From Candidatus Methanoperedens sp. (GTDB taxonomy: Archaea > Halobacteriota > Methanosarcinia > Methanosarcinales > Methanoperedenaceae): a stretch of 64,000 bases of DNA. The notes under the pieces are model-generated. The model did no database searches and was not told the DNA's origin. It worked only from the letters and a program-made list of their open reading frames with translations. The stretch covers positions 1 through 64,000 of the forward strand of contig VEPN01000002.1 of NCBI GenBank assembly GCA_012026835.1, written 5' to 3'. How positions within the stretch are numbered: the stretch's first letter is position 1; each line of letters starts with the position of its first letter. Positions 17,581 through 26,340 of this stretch are shown one piece after another. Made by a program: the position numbers and the translations under genes.

Positions 17581-19538
17581 ACAACTGGCATGAGGCAAAC
17601 AAGATATATCTGATGGCTGAACTTGCCATCGTTCGTGAGTCACTCGAATCCCGAAACGGCACTTCACAGGACAGGCCTGAAAAGAGCAGGATAGTCCAGG
17701 AGAACCTGGAAAAATCTTCTTCTGCCATGCCCGCCCCGCCAGCCATTGACACCCTGTGCGCGATTTTCGGTCTTTCCAGGTTTGAGCGAAATGTGCTCCT
17801 GTTATGCGCAGGCATGGAACTTGACTCCTCGTTCGCTTCATTGTGTGCCCAGGGAGATCCAAAGCGCGCCTTCCCCACTTTCAGCCTGGCACTGGCAGCC
17901 CTTCCTGAACCCCACTGGAGCGCAATTACACCTGTTTCACCCCTGCGCCGTTTCCGTCTCATAGAGATAGGGCCAGGGGATACAATTACCCAGAGTCCCC
18001 TCCGTATAGATGAACGGGTACTGCATTATCTTGCAGGAGTGCAGTACCTTGACGAGAGGCTTGCAGACATGGTCAAACCCCTTGAAGGGGCTGCTACTGA
18101 TATGGAGTCACGCCGGGAAATTGCACAACGGGTTGCCAGAACATGGCAGCAGAGTGCAGGCACTTCGAGTCTCCCGGTGGTGCAATTATGCGGGGATGAT
18201 GCATCGGCCAGCCGTGCCATCGCTGCAACGGCATGCGGCTTATTGGGAATGAGAGTGAACGTGATTTCTGCCAGTGCCGTTCCGACCGCACCGGGGGAGA
18301 TGGATGCTTTCATCAAATTGTGTGAGCGCGAGGCTGCCCTGGGTTGTATTGCGCTTTTGCTTGATTGCAATGAAACCGGCGACGCAGCACAGGAAAAAGT
18401 GATTAGCCGGCTTATTGAAGGAATAAGAAGCGCCCTTATCGTTACATGCCGGGACAGGCGGCCGGCAGGCAGGCGTTCGATGATTATATTCGATATTCCA
18501 GGTCTGACTTCGGGTGAGCAGTGTGAGATATGGAAGAGCGAACTTGGAATACTGGCACAGGGACTTAACGGTCAGGTGGAGGAACTTGTTTCACAGTTTA
18601 ACCTGAGCGACAGGGCAATACATAATGCCTGTGCACAGGTGAAGGGGCAGGACGGCAGAGGTTCTAAAAATCCGGATGAGACAGGTAATGCGCTCAGGGA
18701 AGTATGTCTTACACAGGTAAGACCGCAAATGGAGAACCTGGCGCAGAGAATCAAACCTGTAGCTAAATGGGATGACCTTGTACTCCCTGAAAAACAAAGC
18801 CAGATACTCAGGGAGATGGCTGCCCAGGTGCGCCACCGGACGAAAGTATATGAAAAATGGGGATTTGCGAAAAAGGAATCACGAGGCATGGGTATAAGCG
18901 CTCTTTTCGTGGGAGAAAGCGGTACGGGTAAAACGATGGCAGCCGAGGTTCTTGCAAATGAGTTGCGGCTTGACCTTTATCGCATCGACCTGAGCCAGGT
19001 AGTAAGCAAATATATAGGTGAGACTGAGAAGAACCTGAGGCGTGTGTTTGATGCTGCTGAGGAAGGAGGCGGGATACTCCTGTTCGATGAAGCGGATGCA
19101 CTTTTCGGAAAACGCAGCGAGGTTAGGGATAGCCATGACAGGTATGCAAATATCGAAGTGAGCTACCTGCTTGCACGCATGGAAGCATACAGGGGACTTG
19201 CAATCCTGACCACCAATATGAAAAATGCCCTGGATCCTGCCTTTCTCCGCCGTATCAGGTTTATAGTCAGGTTCCCGTTCCCTGATACTTCGCAGCGCAT
19301 AGAGATATGGAGCCGCATTTTCCCTGAGAAAAAGTTTACAGAAGGATTAGATGTGAAGAAGCTGGCGCAACTGAACGTGGCGGGAGGGAACATCCGCAAC
19401 ATTGCCCTAAATGCAGCATTTCTTGCGGCGGATGGCGATGAGCCGGTACGGATGTCGCATATTCTTCGCGCAGCCCGCAACGAATGTGCAAAACTTGAGA
19501 AATCGCTTTCTGAGGCTGAGATTGGAGGATGGGTATGA
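17577..19538 (+). CDS. AAA+ ATPase of the injection system (Afp15/Pvc15-like)
   Basis: A 653-residue ATPase. The N-terminal 400 or so residues are helical and include a wHTH-like region (LCAIFGLSRFERNVLLLCAG). The C-terminal half is an AAA+ module with Walker A GESGTGKT (about residue 446), Walker B ILLFDEADALFGKR (about 500), LTTNMKNALDPAFLRR with the arginine finger, and a helical lid. Homologues are present in essentially all eCIS loci and are thought to assist particle assembly or cargo loading. Length and motifs are intact. Confidence 0.92.
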   Translation: MNNWHEANKIYLMAELAIVRESLESRNGTSQDRPEKSRIVQENLEKSSSAMPAPPAIDTLCAIFGLSRFERNVLLLCAGMELDSSFASLCAQGDPKRAFPTFSLALAALPEPHWSAITPVSPLRRFRLIEIGPGDTITQSPLRIDERVLHYLAGVQYLDERLADMVKPLEGAATDMESRREIAQRVARTWQQSAGTSSLPVVQLCGDDASASRAIAATACGLLGMRVNVISASAVPTAPGEMDAFIKLCEREAALGCIALLLDCNETGDAAQEKVISRLIEGIRSALIVTCRDRRPAGRRSMIIFDIPGLTSGEQCEIWKSELGILAQGLNGQVEELVSQFNLSDRAIHNACAQVKGQDGRGSKNPDETGNALREVCLTQVRPQMENLAQRIKPVAKWDDLVLPEKQSQILREMAAQVRHRTKVYEKWGFAKKESRGMGISALFVGESGTGKTMAAEVLANELRLDLYRIDLSQVVSKYIGETEKNLRRVFDAAEEGGGILLFDEADALFGKRSEVRDSHDRYANIEVSYLLARMEAYRGLAILTTNMKNALDPAFLRRIRFIVRFPFPDTSQRIEIWSRIFPEKKFTEGLDVKKLAQLNVAGGNIRNIALNAAFLAADGDEPVRMSHILRAARNECAKLEKSLSEAEIGGWV

Positions 19539-19795
19539 AACCAAAGAGTATTGAACTGCATATAGAAGAACTTGTCCTGGATGGTTTTTCTCCCGGAGAT
19601 CATCTCGCTATCAGCGAGTCTGTCGAACGCGAGTTATCACGGATGTTTGCTGAACAGGAGTCACCCCAGTTAATGGAACAGAGTGGTAAGATTGAGAGCT
19701 TACAGACAGGAAAGTTTGATATAAAAGAAAATTCAAAAGATGATGTGATTGGTGTACAATTGGCGCGGACTATCTACGGAGGATTAAAAAAATGA
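19535..19795 (+). CDS. Small conserved injection-system protein, unknown role
   Basis: 86 residues starting MKPKSIELHIEELVLDGF. A GGAGG lies six bases before this ATG but directly against an earlier in-frame ATG (19529), which decides the start. The IELHIEELVLDGFSPGD stretch is typical of a short protein next to the ATPase in many eCIS operons, from memory. The remainder is charged, Gln/Glu-rich and probably helical, ending ARTIYGGLKK. It overlaps the genes on both sides. No function is known. Confidence 0.75.
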   Translation: MKPKSIELHIEELVLDGFSPGDHLAISESVERELSRMFAEQESPQLMEQSGKIESLQTGKFDIKENSKDDVIGVQLARTIYGGLKK

Positions 19796-20823
19796 ATATG
19801 CAAATGGTTAAGACTTCACCGGATTCTTCCTTTACTCCGGTGAACTCATGGCAAATACAGCGGCGAGGTAAGAATGAACGTGATGAGGATTGTCCCAAAT
19901 GCCGCAAGAGATTGCTAAATCGGCAGCGCAGTTCCGCTAACCTGCCCGAACCTTCCTCTGTGCCACAGGTTGTGCCGTCGATTGTGCACCATGTTTTGAA
20001 CTCACCGGGGCAGCCGCTGGATACAGGAACCCGCGCTTTTATGGAGCCACGGCTCGGACATGATTTCAGCAAGGTACGGGTGCATGCGGATATAGAGGCG
20101 GCGGAATCCGCACAGGCGGTGAATGCGCTGGCATATACAGTAGGACAGGATGTTGTTTTCGGGCCAGGGAAATATGCACCTAAGACAGATATAGGGAAGA
20201 AGCTGTTGGCTCATGAATTAATTCATGTTGTGCAACAGGACTCGGGTGAAAGGGGCATCCAGACCATGCTTACTATCTCCAGTCCTGATAATCCTTTAGA
20301 GCATGAAGCCAGGATGGGCGCAATGGCTATCATGAAGGATGAGATATTCACTCCCACACCCTTGCATGCTGTGCATATAGCGCGCCAGGATGCTGGCATA
20401 GCTGCGGCTGCTCCAAAGGTATACACATTCTCGATTACTACTGATGGATGCGATAAAGCACCATTCAATGACGCTACAGTCCGCGCTGCTGCAAGAGCTG
20501 CATTCGATAAAGTCTTAACCAGCAACTGTGTAAAAAGCCAGTCTTTAAAGGATGAAATATTGAGTGAATTCGATGGATTGAATATTGATTGCGAGCAGGA
20601 TAAGGATGGGCCTTGCGGTATGGCATCCAGATACTTTACCCAGACAGTCAACATTTACCCCCCATCACTTGACACGTCAAGGTGCGGGGCATTAGCATCA
20701 TCGATATTGCACGAGATTGTCCATTTAACCGAATGGAGACTCTTTGGACATGGCGAACTCGCAGATGCCTGCGAAAAATCTTGTTTCGGCTACGGCTCAG
20801 GTGATGCATCAAAATGCAAATGA
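19792..20823 (+). CDS. Putative cargo protein 1: DUF4157 plus C-terminal zincin-like domain
   Basis: A 343-residue protein. After an N-terminal linker with a CPKC pair, residues about 60-150 form a DUF4157 domain (SPGQPLDTGTRAFMEPRLGHDFSKV, here broken: MEPRLGHDFSKVRVH; then LLAHELIHVVQQ with HExxH). DUF4157 proteins are the commonest cargo-associated proteins in eCIS loci. A second domain of about 130 residues has LNIDCEQDKDGPCG and a second HExxH, ILHEIVHLTEW, suggesting a second metal-binding zincin. Three Cys near the end may form disulfides. It is the first of three tandem related genes. Whether it is a toxin or a loading adaptor is not shown. Confidence 0.8.
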   Translation: MNMQMVKTSPDSSFTPVNSWQIQRRGKNERDEDCPKCRKRLLNRQRSSANLPEPSSVPQVVPSIVHHVLNSPGQPLDTGTRAFMEPRLGHDFSKVRVHADIEAAESAQAVNALAYTVGQDVVFGPGKYAPKTDIGKKLLAHELIHVVQQDSGERGIQTMLTISSPDNPLEHEARMGAMAIMKDEIFTPTPLHAVHIARQDAGIAAAAPKVYTFSITTDGCDKAPFNDATVRAAARAAFDKVLTSNCVKSQSLKDEILSEFDGLNIDCEQDKDGPCGMASRYFTQTVNIYPPSLDTSRCGALASSILHEIVHLTEWRLFGHGELADACEKSCFGYGSGDASKCK

Positions 20824-20871
20824 CCCGAAATAGTTATGCATTAGAATTTTTCAGCGAGTTGATTTTCGGAC

Positions 20872-21675
20872 ATGTTATTGCAAACCGAGCCAAAAGCTAC
20901 GACACCGATACAATCATCAGTCAAGGTCGGTCCCTTACAGCGTAAAAGTGCCCGCAATAGTATTTCAGGTAATGATGGTAAACAAGAAGATAACCTGAAA
21001 ACAAGGTTAATGCTGCGGCACGGTACCGCAAGCGAAACAATGACTTCTATAGAAACTCCTGATGCCGGGGGATTACTGGGTTCGCAAGGACAGCCAGTTT
21101 ATCCGGCGAAACGTGAATTCACAAAGCCCGGTTTCGGGCACGATTTTGGTAAAGTGCAGGTATATTCTAATATGCCCGGGCGGATCCAAAGAATCGCATA
21201 CAACGGCAAAAGCGATTGCAGCCCGACCTGGTATGGGGAAGTGAGCCCGGAATTGGATTCAAGCGGAGAAAGATTCACAGGTAAACTGGTGGTAAAGTAC
21301 AACGATGCTGAATTGAAAGACCCATGTGTCCGTGAATGTGTAGAACTGCACGAGAGCATTCATGTAAAGCACCTTACGCCCATTGTTAAAAAGATACACG
21401 ATTGCGATGAAGCAGCCGGGAACGACTGGGATAAAAAAGAAAAATGCAACGCAATGGCTAATCGCGAACTGATGGAGGTTAATAGGTTCTCTGAGTGTGA
21501 AGCCTACAGGAAGAGCTTTACCTGCCTTACCCTGAAGGTTATCGATCCATCAAGCCCCTGCTCAAAACCGCCGCACAGGGATGAAATCCAGAAGCATCGA
21601 GGACACGAAGGGTGTGAGATGAAGAAGGCCTGCGAAGAAGCCGGAACCCCTGAAGCTGGAATTCCTAATACATAG
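20872..21675 (+). CDS. Putative cargo protein 2: partial DUF4157 remnant plus HExxH domain
   Basis: A 267-residue protein. It retains only the first part of DUF4157 (QPVYPAKREFTKPGFGHDF, then GKVQVYS) and lacks that domain's HExxH. The rest is a different Cys-rich domain with ELHESIHVKH (HExxH at about residue 160), a later NRFSECEAYRKSFTC and nine or more Cys. It sits 48 bases after cargo gene 1 and six before gene 3. The shortened DUF4157 could be a real minimal loading signal, or a decayed copy in which the C-terminal domain has been swapped. Confidence 0.7.
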   Translation: MLLQTEPKATTPIQSSVKVGPLQRKSARNSISGNDGKQEDNLKTRLMLRHGTASETMTSIETPDAGGLLGSQGQPVYPAKREFTKPGFGHDFGKVQVYSNMPGRIQRIAYNGKSDCSPTWYGEVSPELDSSGERFTGKLVVKYNDAELKDPCVRECVELHESIHVKHLTPIVKKIHDCDEAAGNDWDKKEKCNAMANRELMEVNRFSECEAYRKSFTCLTLKVIDPSSPCSKPPHRDEIQKHRGHEGCEMKKACEEAGTPEAGIPNT

Positions 21676-21690
21676 ATATAATTGAAATTT

Positions 21691-23178
21691 ATGAATATAG
21701 GATTACAAACCCCGGTAAAACCTGAACCAACAATATATCCAGCAGCAGCTAAGCAGTTGCATCGCATGTGCTCACGCTGCGACATTCTGGGCATGGAAAG
21801 CAGACAGGTTGAAGAGAAGACAAAGAAGCAGGTCTTAAACCGCAGTTCAGCAAATAAACCTGAACTTACTAATGCGCCTCCAATAGTCCACGATGTGCTT
21901 CGGTCACCCGGCAAACCGCTTGATAATGAGGTACGAAGATTTATGGAGCCGCGCTTCGGGCACGATTTTAGCAGAGTGCGTGTACATACGGATGAGAAGG
22001 CTGTGGAATCTGCACGGGCGGTGAATGCGCTGGCGTATACTGTTGGACGGGATGTGGTATTCGGTGCCGGGCAATTCGCACCAGGCACTGAGGCTACACG
22101 CAAACTGCTGGCACATGAGTTAACGCATGTAGTGCAGCAGGAAAGGCAGAATAATTTGCAGCTTCAGAGGTATTCAATTGACGGTTCATGCAGCAGCCCG
22201 GAAAAGTTCCCAGCCGAACAGCGGGGCAACATGCAATGCCAAGATGGCACGACTGTTCCAAACGGCACGGTCTATCAATTAAGCTTTGCCTCCCTGCCGA
22301 ACCGCTGCCCAAAGGACAACTATGAGAGGCATAGTCCGGACTTGATAGAGCAGGCTGTGAAGAAGGCGATATCCCGCATATCATCTGAGCGTCCTGCGCA
22401 CTGCCTGGAAGAGGAAGAATTCAGGCGTGGGGTTCTGGATACCCTCAATGACATTACAATTCAATGCGACAAGGACAGATCCGGCCCGCCGCATGCACTC
22501 GTTGTATCTAATACCATGCATCTTACCCACGGCAGCATTCACGGCAATGATGATGATGCAATCGAACACCTATCCAGTCTCATCTTCCATGAGGCGCTGC
22601 ATAACTGGGAGGGAAGGATAATCGGGGAGCATACAGGCATAGTAACACCCTGTACCGCCGCCTGCTTCCCGCGCTCAGGTCAGGCCATGGTGAACACTAA
22701 CCCTCTTGATTGCGTCATGCCCCCGCTTGTGAGGGGCTCATCCGTATCTGCCGGGCTGCAGGGTGAGGCCACCCGTGGAGGTGGCATGGGAATAACACTT
22801 TCTTACAGGCGAAGTCTCTTTACAGCACTTCACGGGCATCTGGCAGGCAAGCTGGGGATGGACATCTCATACGAATACCTTTTCTCACCTGATGCCCAGA
22901 TGCGTTATGGCAGTGAGCTTGTGAAACTTGCACCTGCCGCTGGACTGGAGTTCCGCCCCGGTGTAACGGACAGAAAGGGTCTCATATTCAACCTGGATGT
23001 TGCTCCCCAAGTAGAGATCGGCTCAACAGGTGTACGCCCAGGTTTCCGTTTTGATATGGGGACAGGGCTTGAGTTTGACTTCTTGTATGTGGGAGCTGGC
23101 GTAGGTATGGTCATACCGCTTTCAAGCGGTTCTGAAAAAACACTGGATATTTCGCTTCGCACAGGAATTTCATTCTGA
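21691..23178 (+). CDS. Putative cargo protein 3: DUF4157, zincin and beta-barrel-like tail
   Basis: About 495 residues from the ATG; a TTG three codons upstream is possible. The DUF4157 domain is close to that of cargo protein 1, even at DNA level: MEPRFGHDFSRVRVH, ALAYTVGRDVVFG, LLAHELTHVVQQ. A central domain with IQCDKDRSGPP and a second HExxH (IFHEALHNWEG) matches cargo 1. Unlike cargo 1 it has about 145 extra residues with alternating hydrophobic and polar strands, many Gly and aromatic residues, and a final Phe (SLRTGISF). This pattern resembles an outer-membrane beta-barrel. In an archaeon that would more likely act on a foreign target. Confidence 0.8.
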   Translation: MNIGLQTPVKPEPTIYPAAAKQLHRMCSRCDILGMESRQVEEKTKKQVLNRSSANKPELTNAPPIVHDVLRSPGKPLDNEVRRFMEPRFGHDFSRVRVHTDEKAVESARAVNALAYTVGRDVVFGAGQFAPGTEATRKLLAHELTHVVQQERQNNLQLQRYSIDGSCSSPEKFPAEQRGNMQCQDGTTVPNGTVYQLSFASLPNRCPKDNYERHSPDLIEQAVKKAISRISSERPAHCLEEEEFRRGVLDTLNDITIQCDKDRSGPPHALVVSNTMHLTHGSIHGNDDDAIEHLSSLIFHEALHNWEGRIIGEHTGIVTPCTAACFPRSGQAMVNTNPLDCVMPPLVRGSSVSAGLQGEATRGGGMGITLSYRRSLFTALHGHLAGKLGMDISYEYLFSPDAQMRYGSELVKLAPAAGLEFRPGVTDRKGLIFNLDVAPQVEIGSTGVRPGFRFDMGTGLEFDFLYVGAGVGMVIPLSSGSEKTLDISLRTGISF

Positions 23179-23327
23179 GACGGTAAAATTTGCCCAATCT
23201 TAATATCCAGCCCCTGTTGGAGGTAAAAAGGATAAAATAGACACCGCAAAGTCGGCTATGAACTTCCAGTTCATAGGTAACAATGAGAAAGACACAGCAG
23301 GAAGGAACACGGATTCACACGGATTGG

Positions 23328-23364
23328 ACGGATGTACACGGATTTGAAATCCGTGTACATCCGT
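23328..23364. repeat. Near-perfect 18-bp inverted repeat (hairpin) in the middle of the locus
   Basis: acggatgtacacggattt is followed after one base by its exact reverse complement. More copies of the word cacggatt precede it (from about 23308). It lies in the only sizeable gap (about 270 bases) of the locus, between cargo gene 3 and the second tube-type gene. It could end or attenuate the first transcript, or be a dispersed repeat: runs based on 'atccgtg' are common in environmental genomes. There is no T-run directly after the hairpin. Confidence 0.85.
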
Positions 23365-23447
23365 GAAATCCGCGTTCTATACCACATTGCTGTGCTTTTT
23401 TCATATAATTGAATATACATCATAAGGAAAGGAGGACACAAACAACC

Positions 23448-24077
23448 ATGAACACATTCCCCGGGCGCTTTCTTAAAGGCGCAATCGTGGGTATCGACCC
23501 GCTTAACCCTATTGCAAGCATTGTAATTTTCCAGTACAATCCTGAAAAGCTTACGCGCTCGCTCAATGCGCAGACAGTGGGAGGTGAAAGCAGCTCAGAA
23601 CCCATGCGCCTCAAGGGGGCGCCGACTGAAACAATCACGCTTGATACCGAAATAGATGCTGCTGACCAGCTTGAGAAAGGAGACCCCACAACAATCAGCA
23701 TGGGGATATACCCCCAGTTATCAGCCCTGGAGATGCTGATTTATCCCAAGACCCCTGTGGTAATAGCCAACGCGGCGCTGGCACTTGCCGGGTCGCTGGA
23801 ACTCATAGCTCCTGAGGCCCCCCTGACGCTTCTTATCTGGGGACCCAAAAGGGTGCTTCCTGTCAGACTCACCCAGTTCACTATCACGGAAGAAGCCTAT
23901 GACGGACAACTTAACCCCATCCGCGCAAAGGTTTCACTGGGCCTGAAAGTGCTAAGTTACAATGACCTGCCGCCCGCCCATAAAGGGTACGGCCTTTTCC
24001 TGGCACATCAGATAACCAAGGAAGCGATGGCTATGATAGGAAGCATGAATAACCTTGCTGCAGGGCTCAGTTTATAA
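23448..24077 (+). CDS. CIS tube-type protein (baseplate-proximal tube/LysM adaptor)
   Basis: 209 residues from the ATG MNTFPGRFLKGAIVGIDP; an open frame continues 13 codons upstream but without family sequence. The features IVIFQYNPEKLTRSLNAQ, ITLDTEIDAADQLE and LLIWGPKRVLPVRLTQFTITEEAYDG are those of the contractile-injection-system tube family (Afp5/Pvc5-like). These proteins make the first tube ring on the hub. A strong aaggaaaggagg precedes it. It begins the baseplate half of the locus. Confidence 0.85.
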   Translation: MNTFPGRFLKGAIVGIDPLNPIASIVIFQYNPEKLTRSLNAQTVGGESSSEPMRLKGAPTETITLDTEIDAADQLEKGDPTTISMGIYPQLSALEMLIYPKTPVVIANAALALAGSLELIAPEAPLTLLIWGPKRVLPVRLTQFTITEEAYDGQLNPIRAKVSLGLKVLSYNDLPPAHKGYGLFLAHQITKEAMAMIGSMNNLAAGLSL

Positions 24078-24086
24078 GGTGGTCCA

Positions 24087-24374
24087 ATGTTCGAACATAC
24101 AAGCAGATATTATGACCTGGAAAATGCAGCATTTATAGCTGCGGACGGTCGAAAAATGACTTACAAGCGCAGGCGTTTCCTGCCACATGGTGAAAATATG
24201 CCGCTCCTTGCCGAGGTCATCCCGATCCAGGGCGACCGCCTTGACCTTATCGCATTCCGTACCCTGGGAGATCCTCAACAGTTCTGGCGGATATGCGATG
24301 CAAACAATGCCATGAAACCTGAAGACCTGATAGAACCAGGCAGGATAATCCGTGTGGCTGTGCCGCATATATAG
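24087..24374 (+). CDS. Small LysM-like tail protein
   Basis: 95 residues, beginning MFEHTSRYYDLENAAFIAADG and containing GDRLDLIAFRTLGDPQQFW and ICDANNAMKPEDLIEPGRII. This is the short LysM-like fold found between the tube adaptor and hub genes (Afp7/gp53-like). It probably clamps hub and tube or wedge together rather than binding peptidoglycan, which this archaeon should lack. Nine bases separate it from each neighbour. Confidence 0.8.
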   Translation: MFEHTSRYYDLENAAFIAADGRKMTYKRRRFLPHGENMPLLAEVIPIQGDRLDLIAFRTLGDPQQFWRICDANNAMKPEDLIEPGRIIRVAVPHI

Positions 24375-24383
24375 GAGGTTGCG

Positions 24384-25523
24384 ATGGGCCTGCTCGGTAT
24401 CAATCTGACATTGATGATAGGACCTGCGATTGCAGTCCCTGCGCCCCCTATGATTATCGAGGCACTGCAAAGCGTGGAGGTTACCCACTCGGACGAGGGG
24501 CGTTCGGGTTTCCAGATAATTTTCCAGGCAGGGCGAAGCGGACAGGCCGACATGGTGGATTATGCGCTTCTTCGAAGTCCCCTGTTGAAGCCATGCAACC
24601 GCGTCATCCTTTTGGTCACCTTTGGCGCCATGCCCAGAGTGCTGATGGACGGCATAATCACCCATCAGCAGCTTTCGCCGGGCGGCGAGCCGGGTACTTC
24701 TATCTTTACAGTGACAGGGGAGGACGTGAGTGTCATGATGGATATGGAAGAGAAATCAGTTGAGCATCCTGCCCAGGACGAGACTATTATAGCTGCCAAG
24801 ATTATTTCCAGTTATGCAAAATTCGGGCTCATCCCTGATATCAGGCCGCCTCCTGTAATAGACCCTCCAATTCCCATAGAACGCGTACCCGTGCAGCAGG
24901 ATACCGACTTGCAATATCTCACTGAACTGGCACAGCGCTATGCATACGTATTCTATGTAACACCCGGTCCCGTGCCTGCTATGAACACGGCATACTGGGG
25001 CCCTCCCAAACACCTTGACGTGCCGCAGCGTGCGCTTTCATTCAACTTTGGCTCAATGACAAATGTCAGGTCTGTCAATTTCCAGAACAATGCCCTCTCA
25101 CCAACTACGGTTTCTGGAAAGGTGCAGGACCGCTCAACCAATAGCAGCCAGTCTGTACAAAATATAGCAAGCATGCGACCGCCGTTATCCAGCCAGCCAG
25201 CCCTTCTTACCCAGTCCTGCGTGCGTAAGAAATTATTCCGTGCCGAAGCAGGCTTGAACACAATGCAGGCAATGGCGCGTGCCCAGGCGATGACTGATGC
25301 TTCAACAAACGCGGTAACAGCCGAAGGTGAACTTGATTCGGTGCGTTACGGGGATATACTCCAGTCACGGGGGCTTGTAGGGCTTCGCGGGGTCGGATAC
25401 AATTACGACGGGATATATTACGTTAAAAGTGTGACACACAAGATTAAGAGAGGAGAATACGTGCAACAGTTTTCCCTTACAAGGGAAGGCGTGGGTGCAA
25501 TATCACCCGCGGTGATACCATGA
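24384..25523 (+). CDS. Baseplate hub protein (gpD/VgrG-hub-like)
   Basis: A 379-residue protein of the phage late-control D type. The order of motifs is standard: QSVEVTHSDEGRSGFQIIFQ near the start, VTGEDVSVMMDMEEKS in the middle, DLQYLTELAQRYAYVFYVTPG, and a C-terminal beta domain YDGIYYVKSVTHKIKRGEYVQ split by short linkers (YYVKSVTHKIKRGEYVQ). It forms the trimeric hub that carries the spike. It ends in a four-base overlap with the spike gene, so the two are made together. Confidence 0.88.
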   Translation: MGLLGINLTLMIGPAIAVPAPPMIIEALQSVEVTHSDEGRSGFQIIFQAGRSGQADMVDYALLRSPLLKPCNRVILLVTFGAMPRVLMDGIITHQQLSPGGEPGTSIFTVTGEDVSVMMDMEEKSVEHPAQDETIIAAKIISSYAKFGLIPDIRPPPVIDPPIPIERVPVQQDTDLQYLTELAQRYAYVFYVTPGPVPAMNTAYWGPPKHLDVPQRALSFNFGSMTNVRSVNFQNNALSPTTVSGKVQDRSTNSSQSVQNIASMRPPLSSQPALLTQSCVRKKLFRAEAGLNTMQAMARAQAMTDASTNAVTAEGELDSVRYGDILQSRGLVGLRGVGYNYDGIYYVKSVTHKIKRGEYVQQFSLTREGVGAISPAVIP

Positions 25524-26005
25524 AAAAATTTTTAGGAAAATTCCGGGGAAAAGTTGAAAATAATGTCGATCCGATGCAATTGGGCAGGATACAGGCAAGC
25601 GTACCTGCGGTGCTTGGCGAGGGTAAAATGAGCTGGGCAATGCCATGCGTACCTTATGCAGGGAGCGGCGTGGGTTTCTTTGCCATCCCACCTGTAGGTG
25701 CGAATGTCTGGGTGGAGTTTGAGGGTGGAGACCCTGATTATCCAGTATGGAGCGGCTGCTTCTGGGGTTCAGGGGAAGTGCCTGCCCAGCCTGCGGTAGC
25801 TGAGATGAAGGTGTTAAAGACCGATACCGGAACCATTACAGTAAACGACATTCCCGGAGCAGGCGGCATAACCATTGAGACCGCAACCGGGATGAAGATC
25901 GTTATCAATGCACAGGGAATAGAGATAACCAACGGACAGGGCGGGAGCATCAAACTCACAGGGCCGCAGGTATCGATCAACGGCGGCGCACTTGAGGTGA
26001 TTTGA
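25520..26005 (+). CDS. Central spike protein (gpV/VgrG OB-fold)
   Basis: 161 residues. The N-terminal OB-fold is clear: YRGKV-type start KFRGKVENNVDPMQLGRIQA, then AMPCVPYAG, GFFAIPPVGANVWVEFEGGD and YPVWSGCFWGSG. The C-terminal 60 residues form the short strands of a spike helix (GITIETATGMKIVINAQGI). It should be trimeric, sit under the hub and carry the PAAR-like tip encoded next. Its length is normal for gpV-type spikes without an effector extension. Confidence 0.9.
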   Translation: MKKFLGKFRGKVENNVDPMQLGRIQASVPAVLGEGKMSWAMPCVPYAGSGVGFFAIPPVGANVWVEFEGGDPDYPVWSGCFWGSGEVPAQPAVAEMKVLKTDTGTITVNDIPGAGGITIETATGMKIVINAQGIEITNGQGGSIKLTGPQVSINGGALEVI

Positions 26006-26340
26006 TGCCAGGTTACTTAATCCATGTCGGGGCGACCGCTATATGCCCCCACGGCGGTCAGGTTTCCATTATTTCGTCCAATACAAGGGTGCTTGTGGGC
26101 AGCCAGCCTGTGGCTACCCTTAATGACACATACCTGGTGGCTGGCTGTGCTTTCACGATACCTCCAGGTAAACCGCAGCCCTGTGTAAAAGTACAGTGGC
26201 TCGTTGCAGCTATGCGTGTGAAAGTCGGGGGGCAGCCCGTGATACTCCAGGCAAGCACAGGGCTGTGCCAGAGCGCTGAGCAGATACCTCAGGGACCGCC
26301 TAACGTGCTTGTTACACAATTAAGGGTGAAGGGAACATGA
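26005..26340 (+). CDS. PAAR-like spike tip protein
   Basis: 111 residues from the ATG that overlaps the spike stop (TGATG). The pattern is that of a PAAR-like tip: GATAICPHGGQVSII, VLVGSQPVATLNDTYLVAGC, then a second similar half with KVGGQPVILQASTGLCQ. It has His12-region and Cys residues that could hold the metal at the tip. Such proteins sharpen the spike that pierces the target membrane. It overlaps gp25 in the same way. Confidence 0.85.
   Translation: MPGYLIHVGATAICPHGGQVSIISSNTRVLVGSQPVATLNDTYLVAGCAFTIPPGKPQPCVKVQWLVAAMRVKVGGQPVILQASTGLCQSAEQIPQGPPNVLVTQLRVKGT

Noticed and set aside
20824-20871. Possible frameshift joining cargo genes 1 and 2
   Set aside because: Gene 1 ends with a natural Cys-rich C-terminus like gene 3's central domain, and gene 2 has its own DUF4157-type start. 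They are separate genes.
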